Below, piece by piece: positions 36,091 through 44,299 of a stretch of DNA of 64,000 bases. The position numbers were made by a program, and so were the translations under genes. The notes under the pieces were generated by a model. The model searched no databases. It was not told the DNA's origin and saw nothing but the letters and a program-made list of their open reading frames with translations. Positions within the stretch are counted from its first letter, which is position 1, and each line of letters begins with the position of its first letter. This DNA comes from Nostoc spongiaeforme FACHB-130 (GTDB lineage: Bacteria; Cyanobacteriota; Cyanobacteriia; Cyanobacteriales; Nostocaceae), in contig NZ_JACJTB010000001.1 of the NCBI RefSeq assembly GCF_014698475.1, positions 62,001 through 126,000 on the forward strand, in the 5' to 3' direction.

Positions 36091-36840
36091 TTATCGATTC
36101 TTTTCTTGAACTATTTCTGTAACTGCCATACTTTGCGATAAAGCTTTCTGGGCGATTTTGGTAATATAAATAGTTACAGCCACAGTTGCAATTAAACCAA
36201 TTATCTGCATAATTAATTGATAAGTTTTAGCTTCGGGTGTGAGTGTTTGATTGGAAATATTCGTCATCGCTAAATTGCCTGCTAATGTCCCCATATAGAC
36301 ATACATAACTGTCCCTGGCAGAATCCCAAAAGAACCTAATATATAATCTTTAAGGGAAACTTGGGTGACACCAAAAAAGTAATTTAATAAGTTAAAGGGA
36401 AATAAAGGACATAACCTTGTTAGTAAAACAATTTTCCATCCTTTTTTAGCAACTGCTACATCAATGGCTTTAAATTTAGGGTGTTGTTCAATTTGCTGGG
36501 ATACCCAATCTCTTGATACATAACGCCCAATTATAAAGGCTAAAACTGCCCCAATAATTGCAGCTATTAATACATATACAGAACCCCAAAATAAGCCAAA
36601 TAAACAGCCAGCTTTTAAAGTTAAAACTGAACCAGGAATAAATAATAATGTAGCTAAGTTATAAATACCTATATATGCAACAACACCCCAAATCCCCAAA
36701 CTCTTGACCTGGGCAACTAAATTAGTAAAAATTGCTGAAAAATTAAGAAACCTAGCAGTAATAACCAAGGCGGCGACAAGTATAGCTAGTAGGATAAATT
36801 TGAGTTTGCCTTTAAATTTAGGACGTGGTTGTGTCGCCAT
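36091..36840 (-). CDS. TVP38/TMEM64 (VTT-domain) membrane protein, copy A
   Basis: A 249-residue paralogue of the protein at 35215. The same signature blocks occur: FIPGSVLTLKAGCLFGL, RLCPLFPFNLLNYFFGVTQVSL and FGILPGTVMYVYMGTLAGNLA. Only one hydrophobic segment (LKFILLAILVAALVI) precedes the VTT domain, in place of a signal-like lead. The tandem pair may form hetero-oligomers, which is inference. It is preceded by the glycosyltransferase gene 74 bases upstream. Confidence 0.85.
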   Translation of the reverse strand: MATQPRPKFKGKLKFILLAILVAALVITARFLNFSAIFTNLVAQVKSLGIWGVVAYIGIYNLATLLFIPGSVLTLKAGCLFGLFWGSVYVLIAAIIGAVLAFIIGRYVSRDWVSQQIEQHPKFKAIDVAVAKKGWKIVLLTRLCPLFPFNLLNYFFGVTQVSLKDYILGSFGILPGTVMYVYMGTLAGNLAMTNISNQTLTPEAKTYQLIMQIIGLIATVAVTIYITKIAQKALSQSMAVTEIVQEKNR

Positions 36841-36914
36841 AATTATTTAATCGTATATCATTTGTAAAAGCATCTCTCTTTTAACTAAAATACGCTATTT
36901 AAATGAGAAATAGC

Positions 36915-37616
36915 TTAATTATGCTTAAATTTTTCCCGACGATACCAGCTACGAATGCGCGTTGGTGAAATGCCAAACAAATAAGCAACTACAATAATTT
37001 GATTTAGTAAGGTAGTTTTCACAATTCCCTTTTGCAACCATCTCCGCGCTGAAGTTACTACTGGCGTGCTGATAATTACAATGCTTCCTGTAGAATTTAA
37101 TCGGCGAATTAATTCAAAGTCTTCCATGATGGGGAGTTCAGGAAAATTGCAAATTTTTTGGAAGATTTCTGGTGTTAAAAAAATTGCTTGATCACCGTAG
37201 GGCATTTGGAAAAAACGCGATCGCCATTTTACACCCAACTCCACCAACCTTAACCCAAAAGCTGGGTGATCAATCTGCAAATCAAACGCACCAGCCACTA
37301 CTCCCGGTTGTTGCAAAGCTGTGCGAATCAAAACATCAAAGTCAACAGGTAAACGAGTATCTGCATGAAGAAACAGCAACACCTCACCACTAGCCACCGC
37401 CGCACCTGCATTCATTTGCACCGCGCGTCCAGGCGGTGAGGAAATCACTTTCGCACCCAAAGACTGAGCAATTTTGATTGTGTTATCAGACGAGCCACCA
37501 TCGACGACAATCACTTCTATATTTTTACCAGATTGCGTGCTGGCGATCGCGCCTAGAATATTCTCGGCTTCGTTGAGAGTGGGAATAATAATTGAAACTT
37601 TAGCAGTTTGTTCCAT
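36915..37616 (-). CDS. GT2 glycosyltransferase, TIGR04283-like
   Basis: A 233-residue family 2 glycosyltransferase. The nucleotide-binding strand is VSIIIPTLNEAENI near 7-20, followed by VIVVDGGSSDNTIKIA near 35-50, and the metal-binding DxD-like motif is LFLHADTRLP near 86-95. GDQAIFLTPEIF and MEDFELIRRL near 140 and 165 are the acceptor and catalytic regions; the ED of MEDFEL is the expected base. Related proteins are annotated as arsenosugar-pathway glycosyltransferases and occur with ArsS-type genes; no such partner is seen. It heads the cluster with the two TVP38 genes and the reductase. Confidence 0.85.
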   Translation of the reverse strand: MEQTAKVSIIIPTLNEAENILGAIASTQSGKNIEVIVVDGGSSDNTIKIAQSLGAKVISSPPGRAVQMNAGAAVASGEVLLFLHADTRLPVDFDVLIRTALQQPGVVAGAFDLQIDHPAFGLRLVELGVKWRSRFFQMPYGDQAIFLTPEIFQKICNFPELPIMEDFELIRRLNSTGSIVIISTPVVTSARRWLQKGIVKTTLLNQIIVVAYLFGISPTRIRSWYRREKFKHN

Positions 37617-37664
37617 TTAGATTACCAAAACAATAAATTATCTACTCTATATACCTTATCCATT

Positions 37665-40436
37665 TTAAAACCGAAATCCCCCCTCAAAACGCGCCTCAAA
37701 TGTATTTCCACTCATACCTAAGCGAGATTCCCAAAACATATCATTATCTACCGTTTCACGCTTAATTAATAACCCATAAGAAAAATCATTAACTCGGCTT
37801 CTAATACCACGGCTAATATCTCGAAAGTTTTGCAAATAAGCGCCAAAATGCCAATTCTCATTTAACTTTTGCGTGCCTTCTAGAGTGTAGAAAAGATTCT
37901 CACTGATTTCTACCGTAGTTTTCAACTCTACTCCTGTACTAAATTCCCATGCACCTTGAAAAAATCCTGTTTGTCTCAGACGACGAGTTTCATCATAAAA
38001 TATAATTCCCGTAGTCAATGAATAATTATTCCTATCTTTGTCTTGACGAATCAAAGAATAACTCAAATTAATATAAGCAGGATTTTGATAATTGCTGCCA
38101 CTATTCCAATGAAATCTTAATGCAGGAATATGGCTAGTAATAGCTTGAGGTTGCCCAGCAGCATTTAATTTTATATGAGTATTAATATAGTTTAATAAAC
38201 CATTAGTATAGAAACCTAATGTTGGCTCGGAAGTCCCAATTTCATTTGTAATATCAAAAGCATTGTTTGAATTTAAATTCAACCAAATTCCAGAATTAAT
38301 ACTATAGTTCCAATTACCAGTAGCCCCAGCCCATAAAGTTTCGATCGCAGGTAAAGATAAATAGCCATTAAAAGTTTTGATATGAGTAATCAGTCGTCCA
38401 TTCTGGCTGAGTTCAATATTATCAAATGCCAAATCAAATGAGCTGATGTTTACCGGAACTGTTGTAGTATCAGATGAATTATAGTTTTGGACAAAACTCT
38501 CGCCATTAGGACTAATTAAAGCCACCTGTAAAGCTGTGGAACGGTTATTAGAAACTGTAGGTATTTGTGTTGCAGGAATCGGTACATTCACATAACTTAA
38601 ACGTCCAAAACTGCGATTAGAAATATCTATTTTAGAAATATAAGTTTCACCTTCTCTCCATGTACGTTCGCCATTGATAAACTGCACTGTTCGACGATAA
38701 TTTCCAGTGCGGATTTGTAAAATACTAGAACTAGTTGGTGTAATTGTGCTGGGAAAAGTATAAGTCCCAGAAATTTGATCTAAACTACTTGACCGATTTC
38801 CTAAAAATAGGGTTCTGTTGAGAATTTGATTAATTTTTCTTCTCTGTTCTGGTGTAGATTTGGAGTTAATAGGCGCAAAATTTTCTTGTCGAGAGAATCG
38901 CGTTTTAGCTTCTTGTAAACTGTTTGCTATTTCAGGAGGATTGATAAATTCAAAAAAACTTCCAAACAACATTCCTAAAGAAGTATTAGCAGTTTGGATT
39001 TGGTCTACATCTATTTGATCAAGAGAAAAAGACAAAGAAACACCAGGATTACTATAAATATTAGTGTAAGTTGCTTTGTTAATTAATGAATCGTACTGCA
39101 ACAAAGTCCGATTATGGGGACGACTAAAATAAAATCTCTGCCAATTTTGATTTTCGGTTTTATCTCTAGTTCTTCGGAGAGTTTGTTGTTGACCTAAAGT
39201 CACCCAAAATAGCGAATTTAGATAAGAAAAATTACGTTGCTGATCACTAATATCAGAATTTAGCAAAATATCAAATAAATCAGAGTTATCAAATTGTTCT
39301 CGATTCCCTTGTTTGATTCCTGGTAGAGATGTAGTTGGCGCTTGAAATCTTGTTAATTCACCAGTTAAAGGATTTCCCCAAATAAAGCCAGCTTGTTTTA
39401 AATTATTTTGAGGAACTATTTCACCTCTATGTAGGCTAACATCGCCTAATAATGGTTGTAAGTTATTCGTAGGGAAAGATTGTAAAATTACAGGAGGACT
39501 ATTAGCATTCAAGCTAGAAATATTAGGAACTATAGAAGTTATTTGTAAACCATTAGCTGTCAGTGGACTATTAATTTGAACAGGTGGTGCAGGAATACCT
39601 ACTGGATTGACTAATTCAGCAGCAATTGATTGAATAGAAAATTGATTGAAGCTAGTTCCTCCTACTAATTCTTGAAAGTCTTGAGGAAGCGAAGAAACAA
39701 CTTGCATTCCCCACAGCCTTTGCGTTAAGCGCACAATTTGGGTACGTTCAAAGTCTATGATTTCTCCTTGATATGAAATACCAGTTTGCCAACCCTGAGT
39801 TTCTACTACAATTCGATTACTAGGTAACACCCAATAAAATTGCTCTGCTTGCGGAAAGTTGGCAAAATTAAATCGCTCAACTATGGGATCAGTAGCAGAA
39901 AATTTAATCGAAAAATCAATATAATTGGCATTTTTAAAAGGGTTAAATGAGGATGTAGCGAAATTTAAGTTATATCTGGGGTCAATTATCCAAGGATATC
40001 TCGTAGCACTGTTAGTGAGAGCGTTGAGTATTAATAGCTGTAACTTTTTTTTGTTGTCAACAGAAGTTTGTTCCGAATCATTTAGATTATTCGGCTTGCT
40101 AGTATCAGGTTCAGTATTATAAAAATCTGGGTTGAGAGTTGGATTAAATAAATTTGGGATATTTGGATTATTGATATTCGGAAAAAATTGAACTGGGTCT
40201 GAATTTATATTTTGTGCCGTACATATATTTATGGAAGTACATCTAATGTTGTTCCCAGACTTATAATTAGCAAGAGCTTGGTTATCCTTTGGCTGAGAAT
40301 TAATTAAATCTTGAATTGGAATAGTTTTAGCTGCTACTTTTTCAAGTATGAAATGAGGGAATAATATTACTATAAATAGTAATATTATAATATATTGCTT
40401 GTCACGCAATAATTGATTAAACATGAGCAAACCCAA
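37665..40436 (-). CDS. Large putative outer-membrane beta-barrel protein, unknown
   Basis: A 923-residue protein (919 from a second ATG at 40424). A hydrophobic signal segment (YIIILLFIVILFPHFI) is followed by an asparagine-rich region (residues about 60-130), then a long body of alternating strands. The last 300 residues alternate aromatic and polar residues, and the chain ends FEARFEGGFRF, a C-terminal phenylalanine typical of outer-membrane barrels. I do not recognise a named family; the body could be a porin-like or usher-like barrel with an N-terminal soluble domain. It is 48 bases downstream of the glycosyltransferase cluster's upstream end on the same strand and may be transcribed into it. 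Confidence 0.75.
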   Translation of the reverse strand: MGLLMFNQLLRDKQYIIILLFIVILFPHFILEKVAAKTIPIQDLINSQPKDNQALANYKSGNNIRCTSINICTAQNINSDPVQFFPNINNPNIPNLFNPTLNPDFYNTEPDTSKPNNLNDSEQTSVDNKKKLQLLILNALTNSATRYPWIIDPRYNLNFATSSFNPFKNANYIDFSIKFSATDPIVERFNFANFPQAEQFYWVLPSNRIVVETQGWQTGISYQGEIIDFERTQIVRLTQRLWGMQVVSSLPQDFQELVGGTSFNQFSIQSIAAELVNPVGIPAPPVQINSPLTANGLQITSIVPNISSLNANSPPVILQSFPTNNLQPLLGDVSLHRGEIVPQNNLKQAGFIWGNPLTGELTRFQAPTTSLPGIKQGNREQFDNSDLFDILLNSDISDQQRNFSYLNSLFWVTLGQQQTLRRTRDKTENQNWQRFYFSRPHNRTLLQYDSLINKATYTNIYSNPGVSLSFSLDQIDVDQIQTANTSLGMLFGSFFEFINPPEIANSLQEAKTRFSRQENFAPINSKSTPEQRRKINQILNRTLFLGNRSSSLDQISGTYTFPSTITPTSSSILQIRTGNYRRTVQFINGERTWREGETYISKIDISNRSFGRLSYVNVPIPATQIPTVSNNRSTALQVALISPNGESFVQNYNSSDTTTVPVNISSFDLAFDNIELSQNGRLITHIKTFNGYLSLPAIETLWAGATGNWNYSINSGIWLNLNSNNAFDITNEIGTSEPTLGFYTNGLLNYINTHIKLNAAGQPQAITSHIPALRFHWNSGSNYQNPAYINLSYSLIRQDKDRNNYSLTTGIIFYDETRRLRQTGFFQGAWEFSTGVELKTTVEISENLFYTLEGTQKLNENWHFGAYLQNFRDISRGIRSRVNDFSYGLLIKRETVDNDMFWESRLGMSGNTFEARFEGGFRF

Positions 40437-40969
40437 TATATAGTTTTAGGTGGCAATATAGGCAAGCTATTTCAAAAATTGCTCAAGATTTACTCACATA
40501 TTTTTTAGCAGATAATATCAATTCAAAAAATCATTGTTACAAATTTTACTGTGATAGAAACATCATCTAGACTTTGTTAGATTTCGCTATCACTGCATCC
40601 AAATTTGTATATTTAAATAGATTTCAATTAAAAATATAAATTGGGACTTTATTACTGTAGTAAAGTCCTATAAATTTGATACTTTTGTGTGCCATTGTTG
40701 GTAAAATATTATGTCTTATACAACTGTAGATACACCCTACATATTGCTGAAAATTGTAGGCGATCGTGGTCTTTAATCCTATTGAACTAAAGACTGAATT
40801 AACTATCAGCAACAAAAGCTATATTAAATAGTTTTAGGTGAGTTTAATGCAGCAATAATGTCTTAAAAATATATTGAAATGCTAAACTTTTATACTGGAA
40901 TATTATATGATTAATTAATGGGCGATCGCACTTAGCAATCCACCCAATTTAAGCTCTAGCTTCAGATTT
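40437..40969. other. AT-rich intergenic region with one small hairpin
   Basis: No convincing gene; a 63-codon frame at 40624-40815 has no family look. GGACTTTA (40644-40651) and TAAAGTCC (40661-40668) form an 8-bp hairpin that could be a decayed MITE end. The promoter of the gene at 37665-40436 should lie near 40440-40600, where the sequence is very A+T rich. Confidence 0.5.
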
Positions 40970-41740
40970 TTACCAAGGTAGCTTGCTCCCATCCCAAGAG
41001 AAAAATTGCCCGCTATCACTTGGTTCCAGTTTTTCAATTACAGTTAATAATTGGCTCACAGTACGTTCTACAGAAAATAATTTTTCTGGGGGTACATTGC
41101 GCTGAAATGGTCGAGAAAGACGTGTATCGGTTGTTCCTGGATGTAAAGTTACAACCAAAGTTTGAGGAGAAATTCTGCCATACTCAATTGCGGTTGTTCG
41201 CATCAACATATTCAGCGCCGCTTTAGAAGCACGATAACCATACCATCCACCTAGTTGATTATCGCCAATGCTGCCCACTTTAGCAGATATAGAGGCAAAT
41301 ACACTTGGTTCTTGATGACGAAATAAAGGTAGTAAATGTTTAGCTAATAACACCGCACCAATACTATTAATTTGAAAGTAGCGCAGTAAATTTTCTGGAT
41401 TAATATGTTTTAAGCTTTTTTCTGGTTGTAAATCACCTTCATGTAACAGCCCAACACAGTTAATTACTAAGTGCAGTTTATTGATTTGTGATCTGATATT
41501 TTGTACTGCTTTAACAATCTGTGATTCATCAGTAATATCCATCTGTAGGGAATTTAATTTATCAGGATATTCCTCTGTTAAATCTAGTAATTCTTGAGCA
41601 GTTTGTTCTTGCCGATGTGTGGCATAAATTTTGTCAATTCTTGTATCTTGAATTAATTGTTTAACAAAACCTAACCCAATGCCTTGACTGGCTCCGATAA
41701 TCATGGCATTGGCATTATTAAAATTTTCTCTAAAAGGCAT
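40970..41740 (-). CDS. Short-chain dehydrogenase/reductase
   Basis: A 256-residue SDR. The NAD(P)-binding turn is IIGASQGIGLGFV near 14-26, VINCVGLLHEG near 95-105 corresponds to the NNAG motif, and the active-site pair is in YGYRASKAALNML (YxxxK near 167-171). It resembles C-factor-like cyanobacterial SDRs. It reduces or oxidises a hydroxyl/carbonyl group; the substrate is unknown. The GNAT gene lies 56 bases upstream on the same strand. Confidence 0.85.
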   Translation of the reverse strand: MPFRENFNNANAMIIGASQGIGLGFVKQLIQDTRIDKIYATHRQEQTAQELLDLTEEYPDKLNSLQMDITDESQIVKAVQNIRSQINKLHLVINCVGLLHEGDLQPEKSLKHINPENLLRYFQINSIGAVLLAKHLLPLFRHQEPSVFASISAKVGSIGDNQLGGWYGYRASKAALNMLMRTTAIEYGRISPQTLVVTLHPGTTDTRLSRPFQRNVPPEKLFSVERTVSQLLTVIEKLEPSDSGQFFSWDGSKLPW

Positions 41741-41796
41741 TTTACTTAGTTTATAAATTTAGTAATTCAATAATATTACATTTTCTTGCTTGATCA

Positions 41797-42318
41797 TCAA
41801 GCTTTTAACCGATAAAATAAATGAGGTAAATTAGCATAAATCATTTCTCGCTCATACTTAAAGCCTAATTTTTCCATCACTCGTTGTGAAGCTTGATTTG
41901 TGGTTAGAGTAAAACAAACAACTTCTTGTAATTTCAGTGTTTCTAAACCAATTTGCAAGATTTTTTCACCCATTTCGGTAGCTAAACCTTGTCCCCAAAA
42001 TTTAGCTATCAGAGCATAGGCGAGTTCAACTTCATTAATTCCATCTATCTCAGTATTACGAAGACCAGCCCGCCCGACAAATTGATGATTAAGTTTATCT
42101 CTAAATACCCATAAACCATAGCCATAACGCTGCCAATGATGCAAGTTATTGAAAATAAACAACCTTGTATCTTCATCAGAACGTACACCACCTAAAGTTG
42201 CCATAACTTGTTTGTTTTGGTGCATCCGATTTAATTCATTTAAATGTTGAAATTGCAGCCTTTCAGCTAACAGACGATGCGTTTTAAAGGTCTCCAATGA
42301 CTGCATATTTTCATCCAA
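41797..42318 (-). CDS. GNAT-family N-acetyltransferase (RimJ/RimL-like)
   Basis: A 173-residue acetyltransferase. RLLAERLQFQHLNELNRMHQN is the N-terminal RimJ-like region, AYALIAKFWGQGLATEMGEKIL near 112-133 holds the acetyl-CoA loop (Q/R-x-x-G-x-A variant WGQGLATE), and the C-terminal NQASQRVMEKLGFKYE completes the GNAT fold. Such enzymes acetylate protein N-termini or small amines; the target is unknown. It may form an operon with the SDR. The second Met (four residues in) is a possible alternative start. Confidence 0.85.
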   Translation of the reverse strand: MDENMQSLETFKTHRLLAERLQFQHLNELNRMHQNKQVMATLGGVRSDEDTRLFIFNNLHHWQRYGYGLWVFRDKLNHQFVGRAGLRNTEIDGINEVELAYALIAKFWGQGLATEMGEKILQIGLETLKLQEVVCFTLTTNQASQRVMEKLGFKYEREMIYANLPHLFYRLKA

Positions 42319-42441
42319 TAAATTAATCTTCCGTGTTCGTCCTGTTTCTCTAAGTAAAATAATACTACGTTAAAACGAGCGATATGCAGTAATTTGATAG
42401 AATATTTACACAAATCAGCAGTAAACACAAGATATAAAAAT

Positions 42442-43110
42442 ATGTCTACTGGTAAAACTCTGAACTTGACACAAAATTTGTACGAGTATCTGTTGTCTGT
42501 CTCTCTACGTGAACCAGAAGTACTTTTGCAGTTACGACAAGAAACGGCTCAACATCCCCGTGCAAATATGCAGGTTGCACCGGAACAAGGACAGTTTTTA
42601 GCGTTCTTGGTAAAGTTAATTGGTGCTAACAAAACTTTAGAAGTAGGGGTTTTTACTGGTTACAGTTCTTTGAGTGTTGCTTTAGCATTACCACCTGATG
42701 GCAAAATTATCGCCTGTGATGTGAGTGAAGAATTTACATCTGTGGCTCGGCGTTATTGGGAAAAAGCCAGTGTGGCAGATAAAATTGACTTAAGAATTGC
42801 ACCAGCGACGGAAACTTTAGAGTATCTTTTAGCACAGGGTCAAGCGGAAACTTTTGACTTTGCCTTCATTGATGCTGACAAAGAAAACTATTATCGCTAT
42901 TACGAATTGGCGTTACAGTTAGTCCGTCCTGGTGGTTTAATTGCGATTGACAATGTATTGTGGTCGGGAAAAGTGGTGCAATCAGAACTACAGGACTCAT
43001 CTACTACAGCTATTCGTGAGTTTAATAGCAAGTTAGCGCAAGACGATCGCATCGATGTCAGTTTGATTGCGATCGCAGATGGGCTAACTTTAGCACGCAA
43101 GCGTCATTAA
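42442..43110 (+). CDS. Class I O-methyltransferase (caffeoyl-CoA/catechol OMT family)
   Basis: A 222-residue protein from ATG 42442 (MSTGKTLNLTQ), preferred over a TTG at 42394. The SAM-binding motif is KTLEVGVFTGYSSLSVALALP near 60-80, ACDVSEEF follows, FDFAFIDADKENYYRYYELAL near 138-158 carries the metal-binding Asp, and IAIDNVLWSGKV near 172-183 the second metal site. Such Mg2+-dependent enzymes methylate catechols; cyanobacterial members have broad activity on phenolics. Its stop codon abuts that of the convergent DOPA-dioxygenase-like gene. Confidence 0.88.
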   Translation: MSTGKTLNLTQNLYEYLLSVSLREPEVLLQLRQETAQHPRANMQVAPEQGQFLAFLVKLIGANKTLEVGVFTGYSSLSVALALPPDGKIIACDVSEEFTSVARRYWEKASVADKIDLRIAPATETLEYLLAQGQAETFDFAFIDADKENYYRYYELALQLVRPGGLIAIDNVLWSGKVVQSELQDSSTTAIREFNSKLAQDDRIDVSLIAIADGLTLARKRH

Positions 43111-43494
43111 TTATCTCAATCGTTGCAAGACTTGGATATTCAATTCCAGCTTATTTCCCAACCATAAAGCATGGTCTGTATGATCTGTCACATCATCACC
43201 AGTCTCAGGATGAACGAGAATCTCTAAACCCCCACGGTTCAACATTAACCAAGGTACAACTTGGAAAAATTGGTCTGGCGCAAAAGCAACTTGATACATT
43301 GATTTGGGATGTGGCCCAACTGGCTGATCATGCCAACGTCCTAATTTAACTTCAAATCTTACACCTAACTCTTCGCGGATTTGAGCAGCAACATCACGAG
43401 TTTCGGGATCATAGTAAATATGAGCATGAAAATCGATGATGCTGCTGTTTTCTTTTATGGACTGACTCAGATTATTTTGTGTCATTTTAATCAA
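43111..43494 (-). CDS. DOPA 4,5-dioxygenase family protein
   Basis: A 127-residue protein (124 if started at the ATG at 43485, MTQNNLSQ). The core motif is DFHAHIYYDPETRD near 21-34, where the HxH histidines are probable Fe(II) ligands, followed by GRWHDQPVGPHPKSMYQV and ILVHPETGDDVTDHTDHALWLG. The family includes fungal enzymes that open the ring of DOPA; bacterial members act on catechols in vitro. It faces the O-methyltransferase, another catechol enzyme, with zero bases between the two stop codons. Confidence 0.85.
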   Translation of the reverse strand: MIKMTQNNLSQSIKENSSIIDFHAHIYYDPETRDVAAQIREELGVRFEVKLGRWHDQPVGPHPKSMYQVAFAPDQFFQVVPWLMLNRGGLEILVHPETGDDVTDHTDHALWLGNKLELNIQVLQRLR

Positions 43495-43573
43495 AATTGT
43501 CTAAACCAAGCGTTAAGCTAATCGATAAAATAAAGTTGATGTGCAGTGCTAACTACATTCAACAAGTAGCCAG

Positions 43574-43765
43574 ATGATTAAACTCGACCAATTTTTAAAG
43601 TTCTTGGGTATCGCTCCAACTGGCGGACAAGCCAAACTAATGATTATTAATGGTGATGTAAAAGTTAATGGGATAGTCGAAACCCGTCGCGGACGGAAAT
43701 TAGTTTCCAGCGACCAAGTAACAGTAGACGGCAAAATTTTTACAGTTGAGGATGTAATTGAGTAG
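43574..43765 (+). CDS. S4-domain RNA-binding protein (YbcJ-like)
   Basis: A 63-residue protein that consists only of an S4 fold: LDQFLKFLGIAPTGGQAKLMI near 4-24, then INGDVKVNGIVETRRGRKL and DQVTVDG. This is the single-domain YbcJ-like branch, thought to bind structured RNA. Its upstream region of 79 bases separates it from the divergent dioxygenase-like gene. Confident on the fold, not on the target. Confidence 0.85.
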   Translation: MIKLDQFLKFLGIAPTGGQAKLMIINGDVKVNGIVETRRGRKLVSSDQVTVDGKIFTVEDVIE

Positions 43766-43859
43766 CAGGGTTATCATCTGGAAGGGGGACAAGGGAGATA
43801 GAGGTTGATTGGATAACTTATTTTTGGGATTACCTTGATGGTGTAAAATGAGCGATCGC

Positions 43860-43967
43860 TCACTTCTTCCAAGGTAACTTTGTCCCCATCTCGGTCAAAG
43901 CCGAAAAAATTAAATATATAATTAGCACCCCAGCACTGAGCAAAAAAATGACAACATCGTTATTCAT
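43860..43967 (-). CDS. Tiny single-pass membrane protein (35 residues)
   Basis: A 35-residue frame from ATG 43967 to TGA 43862-43860. Residues 5-24 (VVIFLLSAGVLIIYLIFSAL) form one clear membrane helix, followed by a charged tail TEMGTKLPWKK. It starts two bases after the DUF2805 stop codon, so translation could be coupled. Size and shape fit the small subunits of photosynthetic or NDH complexes, but it matches none that I recall (PetM, PetN, PsbM, PsbX, PsaX). No strong ribosome-binding site is seen. Confidence 0.45.
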   Translation of the reverse strand: MNNDVVIFLLSAGVLIIYLIFSALTEMGTKLPWKK

Positions 43968-43969
43968 AT

Positions 43970-44224
43970 TTATGATTTTTGATTTTGTGATTTAAATCTG
44001 CCGGCAACAAATTCTCGTTTATTTAAATGTTTAGTTTTTCGTTTAGTGACTCGTTCTCGCCACATCCGAAAACTTGATGGTTTCATTTGCTGACGCATTA
44101 AGGCAATTACCTGTTTTTCTTGCAGTCCAAACTGTGCTTCAATGGCTTCAAATGGGGTTCTATCTTCCCAAGCCATTTCAATAATTCGATCAATTGTTTG
44201 GAGTTCAAGATTTGGTAGTTTCAT
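43970..44224 (-). CDS. DUF2805 / TIGR03643 family protein
   Basis: An 84-residue basic protein. LQTIDRIIEMAWEDRTPFEAI near 8-28, FGLQEKQVIALMRQQMKPSSF near 32-52 and MWRERVTKRKTKH identify the TIGR03643 family, which is widespread in marine and photosynthetic bacteria. It looks like a small helix-turn-helix-like nucleic-acid binder; function is not known. It lies between the NACHT gene and the tiny membrane ORF, all on the minus strand. Confidence 0.85.
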   Translation of the reverse strand: MKLPNLELQTIDRIIEMAWEDRTPFEAIEAQFGLQEKQVIALMRQQMKPSSFRMWRERVTKRKTKHLNKREFVAGRFKSQNQKS

Positions 44225-44299
44225 TCCTTTGCTAATAATTTTTCACTGCGGGTTAAATTTATTTTACTTTTTGATTAATGCCAATTTCCATCTCAACAA

